Shown here one piece after another: positions 11,590 through 23,033 of a DNA stretch of 64,000 bases. The notes beneath the pieces are model-generated. The model made no database searches and had not been told where the DNA came from. It worked only from the letters and a program-made list of their open reading frames with translations. Position 1 is the first letter of the stretch. The number at the start of each line of letters is the position of its first letter. This stretch comes from Rhododendron vialii (lineage: Eukaryota; Streptophyta; Magnoliopsida; Ericales; Ericaceae). Position numbers and translations under genes: made by a program. The stretch spans positions 36,857,501 to 36,921,500 of the forward strand of contig NC_080567.1 in assembly GCF_030253575.1 (NCBI RefSeq), in the 5' to 3' direction.

Positions 11590-13106
11590 TGAAACAGGGG
11601 AGGTGAGAATTGAGGTGTGTGATTTTGATGGGGACTACGGAGTAGTCTCCATTAGAGTGAGAAAATTGGGAGGAGAGAGAGAGGGGGGGCGGTTGAGTAG
11701 CGGAGAAGCTGAGTGTGAAGTGGGTTGGGGAAAAATCGGATTGTTGAAATCTTTTCGGGGTTGGAAAAGCAGGTGTTTGGGGAGATTTTGGTAGGGACTG
11801 TGTTCAAACGGATATGAAGAAAAAGAGAAGAAAAAGAAAGCGAGATGACTTGTTGGTTTTTAACGGGATGGAATGTCAAGAGGATGTTGTTACAAGCAAC
11901 AATGTTAACGCTACACACAAATACACAAAGTGAAAAACTTCTTTACGGAAGGTTTTCACGGAGGCGGACAATTCTATCCGTCCACAAATATTTTTGACGG
12001 TCCAAATTTTAAATAAATTATTTGCGTGAATAGTTTAAATTGTTAAACTATTTAAAATCAGGACCGTCGATAGAGCGACACGAAAACCTCTTTTACGAAC
12101 CTTCCATGAATAAGGCAACCTTAATACACAAACACTTGTACACACATATTCGCAATGGGAGTGTCCAGTGTATGTAGGGCTCACCTCCATTTGTGAGTGT
12201 GTGTGGTAGTATTCGTGTGTGGTCCCGTTACAAGAAGGCCATTTGTTCGGGACTCAGGTCCTGTTGTCCCGTATCCCTCCCATCCAGTCACGTCCAGATT
12301 GATTTTTGAAGGTCGTAGTGCACCTTGGTAAAGTTCTTTCGAAATTCCCATTCTCATCATCCGAATTGGCCCTTCTATAGAATTCGCTTAATACAAGTTC
12401 AAAAAATAATATATTAGTCTGGCACCGATATCTACGTGATTATCTCACGGTTCATTCTATGAATCATACTAACCATTTATGTTTGTTGAAATGAACTTTG
12501 TCTAATTATGTGGTTATTTTTTTAATTCTATTTTTCCTCACATTAGATTGAGAGAATCGAAAAGCCTTCCCTAAAAAAAAATTTTTTTTTGTCTATGTTT
12601 GCAAAAATAGATGTATTTGCGTGCACATGGATATATTCCTCCTCAAGTGATTCACAGCAGCTTTTTTTTTTCATGGTAGAGTCCTTAATTAGTTGTTGGG
12701 TTTGCCTAATCATGTACATGCTTATTCGTTTGGAGGTCTTAAAACTTCTGTGCACGGTCTTTAATAAATTTTCTCTATCTATTTTTCTTCACTTATTACT
12801 ATTAAAAAACATCCCTTAAAATCAAAACCGGGGTTGAGTTCAAGTAGGGTGGAGGTCTTGGGTGACGGATGGTGACGACTATGGGTGGCAGTTGGAAATG
12901 ATGGCATGACATGATAGGGACGAGTGGAGAGACAGAGTGAAGAAAGACGAGAAGAAAATTGAAAACTAAATTGAGGTTATTTTAATAATAAACTTTTTCT
13001 AGTTCTTTAACAAAGAGATAGACACTACACAGAGTTTCCTGACGGCGGGGGTGCAAGCGTGATTCCAATGAAGAAAGCGGTATCCAATTAGATTTCATTG
13101 AAATAT
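11590..13106. other. Kinase promoter and gene-free spacer
   Basis: The left part should contain the 5' UTR and promoter of the minus-strand kinase. At 11938-12112 there is an imperfect inverted arrangement around GACGGTCC / GGACCGTC, resembling other small hairpin elements in this window. A diverged copy of the dispersed repeat at 10080-10180 lies at 12735-12835. No gene seen. Confidence 0.45.
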
Positions 13107-13107
13107 A

Positions 13108-13430
13108 GGGGGTGTTAGTGATATTTACCGAAAATTTAGTCAATGAAAATATGACATTAAAGAGATGTTACTTAACAAAACTATAAGAAAATCGAGGGGG
13201 TGTTAAGTGAAATCTACGCAAGATTTTTTCAAAGAAAATATGATTACACAAAAATAAGGATGTTACTCAACAAACCAATAAGACGATAAGACGTGCCAAA
13301 TACTATCTATAATGAAATGCAATAGAACTATTAATACGAGCATAGGGTTGTAAGATGTTCAATCAGTTGTCAATGAACATATGATAATTAGAGACGTTAC
13401 TTAACAAACCTATGAGATGCGTTGGAAATT
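13108..13430. repeat. Diverged 88-bp tandem repeat, two clear units plus a partial one
   Basis: Units start with GGGGGTGTTA at 13108 and 13196 (period 88 bp) and share a GAAAATATGA... block and a GATGTTACT(T/C)AACAAA block. A degraded third block (GTCAATGAACATATGA, GACGTTACTTAACAAACC) follows at about 13373-13430. It looks like an old minisatellite; no coding content. Confidence 0.6.
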
Positions 13431-15327
13431 ATCTATTACGAATCTTAATCAAGTCAATACAAGCAGAGCTCGAATCAGTTGATTTTTCTAAATAATAGTC
13501 ACTTTGTTTGGTTGAGAGATAGATCGATAGAGAAACTTATTGTGAACCGTGTAGCCAGTAAAAAAAATTTTCAAAACGTAAAAGAACAAAGTGGGTATGT
13601 GTTTATCTAGTTGGGTTGTAAATTAATTTTTCAAATTTTAACAAAGTTTTAAATTGTGTTCTATCTTGCTGTTATTTGAAAAGTTGTTAATAACTATTTC
13701 AATACAAGTCAAATGGAAATGTCCCCTTATGGGGGTTGTAGTTGAGTTTATAGGGATTGTGGTGCCTTTGATAGGCTTATTTATCATGTTGGTTTAATTA
13801 TTGGGTTTGATTATATCGTAGACTCTCACAAAATGAATATAGTGTTCCGTGATTTGTACTTCATACATAATGTAATGATCTCTCCTACAGACCGATTGGA
13901 AAAAAAAAAACAAACAAAAGCCAACAAAGTTAATCCCACATTTTGGTAAAACGATTAGAATACATGTCGTTGACAGAAGTTCATTGATTTACCGTGAAGT
14001 AACGTGTAAGATGCTAAAATCTCCGGATTAAAATAAATCATGAGACCTTTGACTTTCGTGACCATTTACATCAAATTAGCCAAATGCATATGGGGGGCTG
14101 GTAAAGAATTTACTATTTTTATTTAAAAAATGACAAAAAGAAATTGAAGTAGGTGAGAGGCCATTTTAATCGTTACAACTTATGGACTTGATTGATGCAA
14201 TATTAGAAGAAATACCAGAAGGATTGATAGTGATTGTCAAACGCTTACATACCCCGTGAGGGAAGTCTATAAATTTGTAGGCTTTTATAGGGGTACGTGT
14301 TTATCTGAACTTAGAAATTCCATTTTAAAGTCAAATGACACTTATAATGATCTTTTTTTTTTAAAAAAGCACATCGGAAAATGCCTAAGCATCCAATGAC
14401 CATTTCAATGATAAGTACTAATTACTCCTTGAAAAACTAGGTGGATGAACATGTTTTACGAGGTTATTCATGTAATTTTCTAACTATCTTTTAGCTTTGG
14501 ATTTTGCTTTAAAAAAGATAGCTAAAACTCTAAATAAAAGTCTTAACTTTTTTTTGATGGGACTAAATTTCTGTTAACAACGCACACTCGTACTAAAATG
14601 CTCAGGAAAGTAAGCAAAAATAATTCAAAACTTGGAGCCACTAAAAGATATGTTCGTTCGTTAACTTCAGGACTCCAGAATTAGTCAACATGTGAGCAAA
14701 CTGACTTGAATATCCAGTTATAAAAAATAAAAAAAAAGTAAAGGGGAAATTTTTTATTCAAAAGCCGAGCATTAATGAGTTTTTTAGAGTAGAAAATTCA
14801 AACCTAGACATCCCACCAATCTAGAGTATCTTCTAGACTTGCAAAAAATAACAGTATGGACTTTAGTCACGTAGAATTTTTCAAAATGACATTCGCTTTT
14901 GCTCTCAATTCTCGCACTCACGTATTTTAGTTGTTTGGAAGGGGTTTTTGGAAGATGTTTTCACGTTCGCTCTTTCACACCCGCATTACATTACGTGACT
15001 TAGGTCTGGACTCTCCAAGCTAAAACGCGGGGGTTTGTTGTAAATTTCGGGGGAAAAGGAGGTGTGATCTGTTATTAACTTTTGCACGCAATAAGATAGT
15101 GCCAAATGTCCCCTGGGAGCACATTAATGATTTTGTTTCAAAGCGTGATTGAAATTTCGAAGGCATTTCCGATTTTGGATTTTTACTGGCTCCTGGAGCG
15201 TCGTGGGACGCAAGCGCCACGCCATGTGGGGTCGGGATTTGTCGGCGGACGTTATTACGTTGTTCAAAATTTGGTGTTGCAACGGTTGGGAGCTTGCGTG
15301 AGCCGGAGATGTGTGAGCCTTTTTTCC
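13431..15327. other. Gene-free AT-rich spacer
   Basis: No protein-like frame, RNA gene or clear transposon end was recognised. Composition is AT-rich with T and A runs. Confidence 0.45.
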
Positions 15328-15778
15328 GAAGAGATTAAATTCTGTCCGGATGAGCCGGACATAGAGGATTTCCACCAGCGCCTCCATGGGCTCCCTTCGC
15401 GTATTTTTTTGGGTAATTCAAAGCGTACATTTTGTAGGGACTGTAAAATAATGCATTTACATAAAAAATTAGTTTATCCAGATATAGATAGGTATGTTAA
15501 AAGTTGAGTTATCTACGAAAAATATACGGCTTGGATCTATTTACTATTTTTTAACGTTAAACTGTACACAACCGTTCATTTTTCCATCTAAAAACACAAC
15601 TTTTGACATACCTATCAATGTCCGGACAAGCTGGTTTTTTGCATGGATATATTATTTTACCGGCTCTACAAAATGCACGGTTTAAATTACTCAAAAAAAA
15701 TGCGTGAAGGAGACCCACAAGGGTCAGAAAATCCTCCTTTTCCGGCTTATGCAGATAGAATTTACACTCTTCTTCAAA
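15328..15778. repeat. Long-armed inverted repeat (fold-back element)
   Basis: Two arms of roughly 180 bp (about 15328-15510 and 15590-15778) are diverged reverse complements around a spacer of about 80 bp. Shared landmarks read inward from each side: GAAGAG..TAAATTC, TTTTGTAG, then GATAGGTATGT(T/C)AAAAGTTG. The open frame at 15106-15507 (plus) and the one at 15557-16045 (minus) both run through the arms and both end a segment with PDIDRYVKS, because the arms are copies of each other. It is a MITE-like or fold-back element; target duplication not found. Confidence 0.65.
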
Positions 15779-15986
15779 ATATCTAAAATTACTAGAATTA
15801 AACAAAGTGAGAATTGAGAAAGAGCACGATGAGGGAGAACTAAGAGAAGGAACGTATAGCGACAACTTGAGGACGGAAGCGTAATGTCCAACTCGAGGAT
15901 TACGTGAACTAGGACAGGTGTTACTTTGACAAATGTGTTTTGTTCTTTGGTGAATCATTAATTTACAGAGTAATTTGAGAACGTAA

Positions 15987-16288
15987 GAGCATCTCCAGTC
16001 TTGACCTATTTTAAGATTTAAATTTAAAAATGGGGTAAAAATCACAAAAATTTCTCTCCAATTTTTGATCCAAATCCTTCCATATTTTGGGTTTTACCCA
16101 TTTTTTTGTCCAAATCTGAAACAACTTTTGTCTTGACCAATTTCTCCAACGGCTAATTAGAGAGAGAGAAAGAAGGAGATGTGTAAAATTTGGGTTTGAT
16201 GGTTGGAGATGTGTCTATCCAAAATGAATTTTTATCCAAAATTTGACTTAAATTTAAGAAAAAATATGGGTGAAGGCTGGAGATGCTC
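15987..16288. mobile_element. Tourist-like MITE with TAA target duplication
   Basis: A 302-bp element begins GAGCATCTCCAGTCTTGACC and ends with its inverted counterpart (reverse complement GAGCATCTCCAGCCTTCACC). It is flanked by TAA at 15984-15986 and 16289-16291. GAGCATCTCCA termini and a TAA/TTA duplication are hallmarks of plant PIF/Harbinger Tourist MITEs. No coding capacity. Confidence 0.85.
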
Positions 16289-16291
16289 TAA

Positions 16292-17777
16292 AGAGTAAGA
16301 AAGGCAGATTTTGCTTCACTGCACATAGAAAGAATAAGTGGAATATTTATCTCTTTCTTTTATTTTCTATATATTTTTTAGATTGAAATGCGACTATTAA
16401 AGTTTTCTAATGAAACGCAAAAAACAAATGATATGTGAATTTTTCCCATGTGGATGTTTCTCTCTAGACCATAGTTTTCAAAGTACTACAACATTAATTT
16501 GAAGTTGCAAACTCATACTATAAAACAAACTTCTGAAAACGAACGAAAGACAATAGAAGAAAATAAGTCCAGCAAATTAAACAACCCCATGTACTGATAG
16601 AGTATAAATTCCGTCCGTCGGTGGTGGTGGAAACCGTGAGGTCTCCCACCGCCATTGAGTCTTATCGTGAATTTATTGTTGTAATTTAAATAATTTATTC
16701 TGTAGAGTTCGCAGAGTATTTTTTATCCAAAAGGCATCAAGTTAAAATAATCTAATACTCCGTACTATTTCTTTTTATTTTTTAAAAAACTTCGGATTGC
16801 CTCTTCATCATTTTCTAGTTTGGTACTCCACTACTATATTTTTGTGAAACTGGCACCTATTCATGACAAATGTTTGGATCCGGTTGGTGTTGTGCAGTGT
16901 AGTGACGTGCACAGAACCGGATCACCTACTCATGACAAATGTTTGGATCCAGTTGGTGCTGCTGCACATCTTCGAGTTGTCAGATCGTGCACCCGATAGC
17001 TTGGATCTCATCTCGACAATTTACAATCGAGAGTCATTTATTGTCGAGTTGAAATCCGAGTTGTCGGATGCATGATCCAACGGCTCAAAAATGTGCAACA
17101 CGGTGCTACGCACACCACTGCAGAGCACCATTCCCAATTCGGATGATTGTGTCCCACCCTTGCATCATGCCATTGTTTCCGGTACTCTAGGCATAGATCA
17201 AGTGCTTTTATGACATGACATGTGAAGAAGATAAATTACACTTTTGTGTTGCTTTAGATGAAATACTCTTTCATTCTTTCTTCTCCTATATGTCCACCAT
17301 GATGACCATTTTTTTTTTTTCAAATGAAAATACTCTCCTATCCACGCATCAAAATACTACTCCATTTATCTTGATATTTTAAAACGAATGTATATGGTGT
17401 TTGGTCTTGGTGAGATTGGGCAAAGAGATAAATCATGTAAGCCTTTTAAGAATATTTGCATCTCCACACGAGTGTTGCGTCCGCTCACGATAACCCAATG
17501 TCATGCATGTGTTACGAGAAAAACTAACCAGGATAACGATCACATGTGTTTTTTCCTTTTTTATTCAAAAACTATCTAAATTTACCCATTATAGCCCTCT
17601 TGGTGTTCAATTGTGACTTCAAAGCCTTCAACTATGAGGTGATACCTGCAACGCCTGGACAGCCGGACTATTCTAATTTCCCGATATTTACGACAAGGGA
17701 AATGTAATGTCATTTATTCGTTGGCAATCGACGTTAATTAGGAGCAATTTGCCAAATCTAGCAGCAAGAAGATGTCA
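16292..17777. other. Gene-free spacer with a small tandem duplication
   Basis: At 16861 and 16930 a block TCATGACAAATGTTTGGATC is repeated with a 69-bp period, next to an imperfectly palindromic stretch up to about 17120 (GCAC/GTGC-rich), perhaps a degraded transposon. No gene recognised. Confidence 0.45.
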
Positions 17778-19580
17778 TCTATCTATCTATCAATATATTA
17801 TAGAAATGTAGTTGAAGCCTTACAACTGCTTCCAAATCCTTACTCCTAATTTCCTAGATTTTTTACTTTTTAAAAATGAAAAATCCCCCACCTTTGTCCC
17901 ACGCACATGGCAAACGGCCGGAAAAAAAAAACTGCCTCTTCTCCCATGCACGCGTACGCCAGTTAACATCCACGTCCTCATTCTTTTGAACTTAAATTTG
18001 AAAATTTTGTCCATTTTTGAATTTTTTTTGCAATTGTTAGTTTTGCGCCAAACTTTTGTGTGTCATTGATTCGTCTCGATGAGATGAATCGAAAAAGTAA
18101 ATTGTTTTTACTTTTACCTAAGTATTTAGAGAAATAACCATTTTTAATTTAGCCAAAAAATGACATTTTGACATAAAAAAATGATTATTTCTCAAAATAC
18201 TAGGGTAAAAGTAAAAAAAAAATTAACTCTTCCGATTCCTCTCATCGAATCAACAACCCACAAAAATTTGGCGCAAAACTAATAAATATAAAAAAAAATT
18301 CAAATAAAGACAAAATTTTTAAATTTAAGTTAAGTTTAAGTTAAGTTCAAAAGAATGCAGCCCGCTACCTCCCCGTTATGTTCTGCCACTATTTCCCTCC
18401 ACCTACCATTGTAAAAACTCTCCTCGTACACCATTCCCGTACACATCAAACAAACAAACAAAAAAAACCATCTAAACAAAAGAGCAATTAATGATCAAAA
18501 AAAACAAAAGAGCAAAATTGATTGCCATCCATTTTTTCCCCCAATATCTGTCCCAACTCGACCAAACCTCTCCTAATTAATGGTGTATCTACTTTTTTGT
18601 TCTCTATATTTTGATTAAAGTAAGATGTGTTCACCAACTACAAGAACGTACATTGAATTTTTGGAAGGGTTAGAAGTTGGCTGAACCATTAACTGGGAGT
18701 GACTTTGAATTTGGGTCTACAAAGAATTAGTGACTGCTCAATTCACTGCAATATTTGGTTTCAAGCTCGTCAACTACTCAAAGGTTAATTATAATACAAA
18801 TTGCATCCCCATGTCTTTATGTTATGTGTGCATAATATGATCTAATTCATATATTTCATGTAGAAAGGATAACTGCTTGATGGCTAGTATCTGTATGAGC
18901 GGTAACGTCCACGTAATGGTGTTCTCACTTTTTTGTCTTTAGATTTTGATTAATAAGTTGTGATCACTAACGTTTAGTTTCAGTGCTCATCCATTACTCA
19001 AAGGTCAGTCTTGCGAATTCTCTTCCTCTGCTTCTACCCATCAAATTGTGAGCGAAACAAAATTCGACCCACGTTTCACCCGTCCAATTGAAAGCATCTG
19101 GAAAGAAAAAAAGAGTCTCCCCCACGCCCATATACATAGTTGTTTTAATTATATATTTCATATTTTATGCAGGTTTCATGAGGTCTCCTCCATGTTTGCA
19201 TCGTAATGATTACTTAGATATGTTGAAATACCATACACAATTTTGAAACTAATCTCAGAGAGGGAGGGCTTCCCAATAGAAATTTTTGTTAAGCAAAAAA
19301 TAGAGGCATGTCAAGCCTTGCAAAAGCTTGGAGAAATTATAAGTGAACAATACCTTATGAAAAAAATAATAGAATTATAAAGTTAAACTAATTACGATCA
19401 TCTTTTATGGTTTCCTCATCGTAAATTAGTAAGTTTCATTTGTAAGTGATTAAGCAATGCAAGTGGGTATAGGTAGACAATCAAATTAGCGTTGTGCCCA
19501 TTCGATGTACATTAACGAGAAAAAAAAATCATCATGAACTTTTTTTTGTGGCCCCGTGCATTGAATGGACACAACACTAG
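17778..19580 (+). mobile_element. Candidate non-autonomous Helitron
   Basis: Starts with TC after an A (TCTATCTATCTATCAATATA, then ATGTAGTTGAAGCC) and ends with a GTGC...GCAC hairpin-forming stretch, then ACAACACTAG followed by T. A 5' TC, a 3' CTRR with a hairpin just inside, and insertion between A and T are the Helitron signature. It carries no Rep/helicase. A separate hairpin element (17979-18357) lies inside. The same 3' end recurs downstream at 19725 and 20075, each preceded by the same 5'-like motif, which supports the boundary call. Ends are weakly conserved, so confidence is moderate. Confidence 0.45.
17979..18357. mobile_element. 379-bp hairpin (fold-back) MITE
   Basis: Near-palindromic along its full length: the left end CATTCTTTTGAACTTAA is the exact reverse complement of the right end, and landmarks such as TTTTGCGCCAAA, the ATTCG..GATGAGA.GAAT block and TTTTACTTTTACC recur inverted on the other arm. 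The arms meet near 18150-18165. A related fragment lies in PheRS intron 1 (44571-44645), so the family is dispersed. It is coding-free and could yield double-stranded RNA if transcribed. Confidence 0.7.
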
Positions 19581-19586
19581 TAAATA

Positions 19587-19725
19587 TCCTATGCAAATGT
19601 AGTTGAAGCCAAATGCCTTTCAACCCTCAATTAGCGTTGTGCCCGTTCGATGTACATTAACGAGAAAAAAAAATCATCATGAACTTTTTTTTGTGGCCCC
19701 GTGCATTGAATGGGCACAACACTAG
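19587..19725 (+). mobile_element. Tandem Helitron-like unit, 145-bp period
   Basis: Begins TCCTATGCAAATGTAGTTGA and ends GGGCACAACACTAG before T. The 145-bp period repeats the end of the preceding element almost exactly (19486-19630 versus 19631-19775). Inside, an inverted version of the terminal sequence (TTAGCGTTGTGCCC) precedes an A/T-rich centre, so each unit also contains an 98-bp imperfect palindrome. The head-to-tail layout fits rolling-circle transposition or simple tandem duplication. Confidence 0.5.
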
Positions 19726-19731
19726 TAAATA

Positions 19732-20075
19732 TCCTATGCAAATGTAGTTGAAGCCAAATGCCTTTCAACCCTCAATTATAAATGACCTAGTGTGGAATGG
19801 GGGGGGGGGGAGAGAGAGAGAGAGAGAGATGTGGGGGTTGAATATGGAGGAAAAATAATTCTATATTTCTAGGACACTGTCACGTGGTACTCTAAATTCA
19901 TTTTTCACACATGTATGTTTTTCAGTGCATAGAACTAAACCAATGCTAGAGTGCATCGAACATGGGACCGAAAAAGAAAATTAAACTATTTAAGCAACTA
20001 GCGTTGTATCCATTTGATACACGGGGCCGAAGCGATTTTTTTTTATCCCGGCCACCGAACGGCCACAAACGCTAG
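19732..20075 (+). mobile_element. Third, more diverged Helitron-like unit
   Basis: Starts TCCTATGCAAATGTAGTTGA like the unit before it and ends CACAAACGCTAG followed by T (20076). The terminal 77 bp (19999-20075) again form a palindrome (CTAGCGTTGTATCC... / ...GGCCACAAACGCTAG). The interior contains a 12-base G run and (AG)n at 19799-19829, and diverges from the other two units. Confidence 0.4.
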
Positions 20076-20465
20076 TAATATTTGAAAAAGATTGTACGTA
20101 GTAAGAAATTTTGAGAATGGGACCATTAATTAACATCTAAATTTTGAAAGGACCAAGTTGTGCTGAACCAGGCCGGCCCCCAGTAGCTTCTAAAGGAAAG
20201 GAGAAAGAGAGAGAGAGATAGGCCTGCCCGCAGCTAGGTAACGCACATGCTGGGCTTTTGACATTCAATTAAAAGCAGATAAATGACTGGGCCAGCCGAA
20301 CTTGGCCCAGTGGACCTCGCATTTTTTTCATCATTTCTACTGTTTCCAACCGTCCAAGCACGTGGTTTCCTATATAGTATGTTTGGTTTAATTTTGTCTC
20401 TATTGGATTATCATCGTGCTTTATTTCAAATCCAAAAGAGGGAAAAAAATTTCACTGCTGGGTAA

Positions 20466-21531
20466 GGGGGTGTTTGGTTAGCCCCTTTTCCCATTTTCCC
20501 CTTCTCATTTTTGTGTTTTGGCTGTTTGGTTGCAAGGGGCAAAATGAGTTATCCGAAAAATGGGTTTTCCATTTTGAGGTTTCTAAAACAAAAGCCAGAA
20601 AGAGCTCAGAGGAGCTTTTTCCATTTTCATTTTCTCATTTTGTTCTCCTGCCTTGCCAAAAGACATTACTACCCTCTTCTTTTTGGGATAATTCCACAAA
20701 GCCCTTGTTTTGAAACGGACGGCGACGAGGAGATCAAACCCTTCTTCGATTTAGAGTTTGCCGTCCCCGACGAAGACGCCGACGGCGAAGATCAGGACAA
20801 GCAGAAAACGGCGGCGGGGATGGTACGGAGGGTGGGAATCTGGTAGCGGTGGAGCCGTCGTCGATCGTCGATGATTCTGAGCAAATCGCGAAGCCCCAAT
20901 TCTCGGAGGAGCCTTCGTCGATCCTCGTCATCTTCTACATCCATTTCCCTTCAACCCCAATTGACATTTTTCTTGTCTCTGTTTCAAGTTGTTCTTATTC
21001 TTAACCATCTTTTTTATTGTAATTATTTATTTATCCGAATTTCTGTAATGTTTTTGTGTTGTAGTGTTGTAATGTTTAGATTCTCAATTTCTGTAATGTT
21101 GTAGTGTTTGGTTTTCGATTACTTTGGTTTAAACTTAATTATTATTTTAATTTAAAAATAAAAATATTATTGATGAAAAAGTAAGAGCAAAGAATAATTG
21201 AAATAATTAAAATATAATTAAAAAGTAGTGTGACACTTTCAATTCATATAGAAAGCAATTTCAAAATGATTTTTTTTAAAAATTGATTAAAACATTATTT
21301 ATATATACATTATACACCATTATTAATAACCGGGGGCAACACAGTAAAAAATCAATCCATAATTTATTTTCATTCTACATCTTCCAAACACTACTCCTGC
21401 TACAAAATACATTCTACAATATCATCCAAACACTCTACTAAATACAAAATACATTTTAATCATAACCTCAAAAGCCAAAAAATCAAAAAGTTGAAAATAA
21501 AAAGTCAAAAAGTAGGCTTCCAAACACCCCC
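20466..21531. mobile_element. PIF/Harbinger-type element with TAA duplication and possible captured host sequence
   Basis: A 1066-bp element bounded by GGGGGTGTTTGG and its exact inverted copy CCAAACACCCCC, flanked by TAA (20463-20465 and 21532-21534). Most of it is AT-rich, but 20716-20940 is strikingly GC-rich and, read from about 20712, encodes an acidic stretch IKPFFDLEFAVPDED followed by ADGEDQDKQK. This resembles the acidic FFDLEFAVPDE segment I recall in MAKR-type membrane-associated kinase regulators. It looks like a gene fragment carried by the transposon (Pack-type). No transposase is present. Confidence 0.7.
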
Positions 21532-21540
21532 TAAGTACCA

Positions 21541-21709
21541 TGTGGTCCCCATTTAGCACATCCGACCCGTCCATTGCGTTTTTTGACGGCTCGGATTTGG
21601 AAAAAGAAAAATGAGAGAGAAAGTGTTAGAGTGAGAGGAGAGAAATGATTTCAATCCGAACTATCCAAAAGTATATTGGACGGTCCAAATGTGTCGAGTG
21701 GATACCACA
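21541..21709. mobile_element. Small hairpin MITE, GACGG family
   Basis: About 169 bp with imperfect inverted arms: TGTGGTCCCC...CACATCCGACCCGTCC on the left, and on the right the reverse complement of TGTGGTATCC...CACATTTGGACCGTCC. The centre is purine-rich. It starts 6 bp after the Harbinger-type element. It shares the GGACGG / TCAGATTT style of the hairpins at 32212 and 33466. Confidence 0.55.
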
Positions 21710-23033
21710 ACCAAATCTGGAGTTTCGAACCTCATCCATTGAGCCTACGTAAAGTAGAGTTGTCAGCAGTCCTTCGCTTACCCATTACTCATAAACACAC
21801 TCCATTATCTTGAATTTATGGCCCAATCACGTCCCGTTCAGTTAAGGTTCTTATTTTTGAAGAATTTATTTTTAAATTACGAGACAGATCATTCTCTTAT
21901 TCTTTATGAGACAGATCATTCTCTTACAATAAATCACATTTTAATTTTCGGAACGGGGCCTCACTTTATTCTTTCATGAAAAATTTGTCTATTTGAGCTG
22001 AGTCTCCCCTAGAAAATGAGCTTGATTTCTGTTCACCAAAAAAAAATTTACCATTTCAGTGGGAATTTGTCCGTGATTGTGTTTGAGATCTTAGATTCAT
22101 TGAATGACACTAAAATGAAAGAAGGAAAAAAAAGAAGGTAAAACGATAATGTTATAGAAACATAAAGTATTTTACAAAAATAATACGACGAAATTAGTAA
22201 CTTTTGTAAAATAATAGCAATGATCGTATACGTCCGTTCTTTTTTAAAAATTGATTTACATACTCCCTTTTTGATGCACATGCTCTCTTTTTTTGTCCTT
22301 TAGTTTGTGAATTTACCAAATAGTTCCAAAAACTTATGAAAAATGCCTTGTTTCAGGGACATGTTTGATAAATTCACGTGCTAAAGGACTATTTGATAAA
22401 TTCACTTGCTAAAGAACTATTTAATCTTAATGAGAACATCTTATTACAGTTTTTTTTAAATAATTTTGATAACAAAATTTAAAATTTCACTAAATAAAAA
22501 TTAATTCATAAATAACCATACAAAATTAATTCATAATTCACTAAACATCTTATTACATCTTAACTATTTGGTCATCATTGCCTGGAAAAATAATTATTTC
22601 CTACAAAATTGCTTCCAAAGAGGGTGACAAATCCAGTGTACCCCCGCGGGTGCATACAAGAAGGAAACTCGCGCGCATTTATCCCAGCTCAGCCAGTCCA
22701 AATCTCAGAAGAGTCGACACATTTCTTCTAAATAAAGCTTGAAAAAAGTTTGCGGAGGGCAATTTTGACCGTTTAAAAATATTTTAGATGATTCAGTTTA
22801 AAAATAAATTATTTATTATCGATTGAAGATTAAAAATATATCCATATTTTTAATTATTAATTGTCAAAACAGACGAAATTACGTATTTTCTGTGAATTCT
22901 GTGAACAGCTTAATCACAGCTACCGCAAATAAGTTTCTTTCATAGAAAAAACGACCTTTATTCGAATTACTAATAAAATTCCTTTGTCCTCTTTCTACAA
23001 TCTTCCCCTAATTCCTAATCCAAGGAAAAAACG
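21710..23033. other. Gene-free spacer and BTB gene promoter
   Basis: AT-rich with no recognised gene. 22741-22880 shows an imperfect inverted arrangement around GACCGTTTAAAAATA and TATTTTTAATTATT, perhaps another small hairpin element. The last few hundred bases should hold the promoter and 5' UTR of the BTB gene; a pyrimidine-rich leader (CTTTGTCCTCTTTCTACAAT) precedes its ATG. Confidence 0.45.

Noticed and set aside
15106-15507. 133-codon frame with several cysteines
   Set aside because: It runs into one arm of an inverted repeat and has no domain similarity that I recognise.
20511-20846. 111-codon frame as an independent gene
   Set aside because: It lies wholly inside a Harbinger-type element; only a GC-rich piece looks like coding sequence, without start, splice sites or end of its own.
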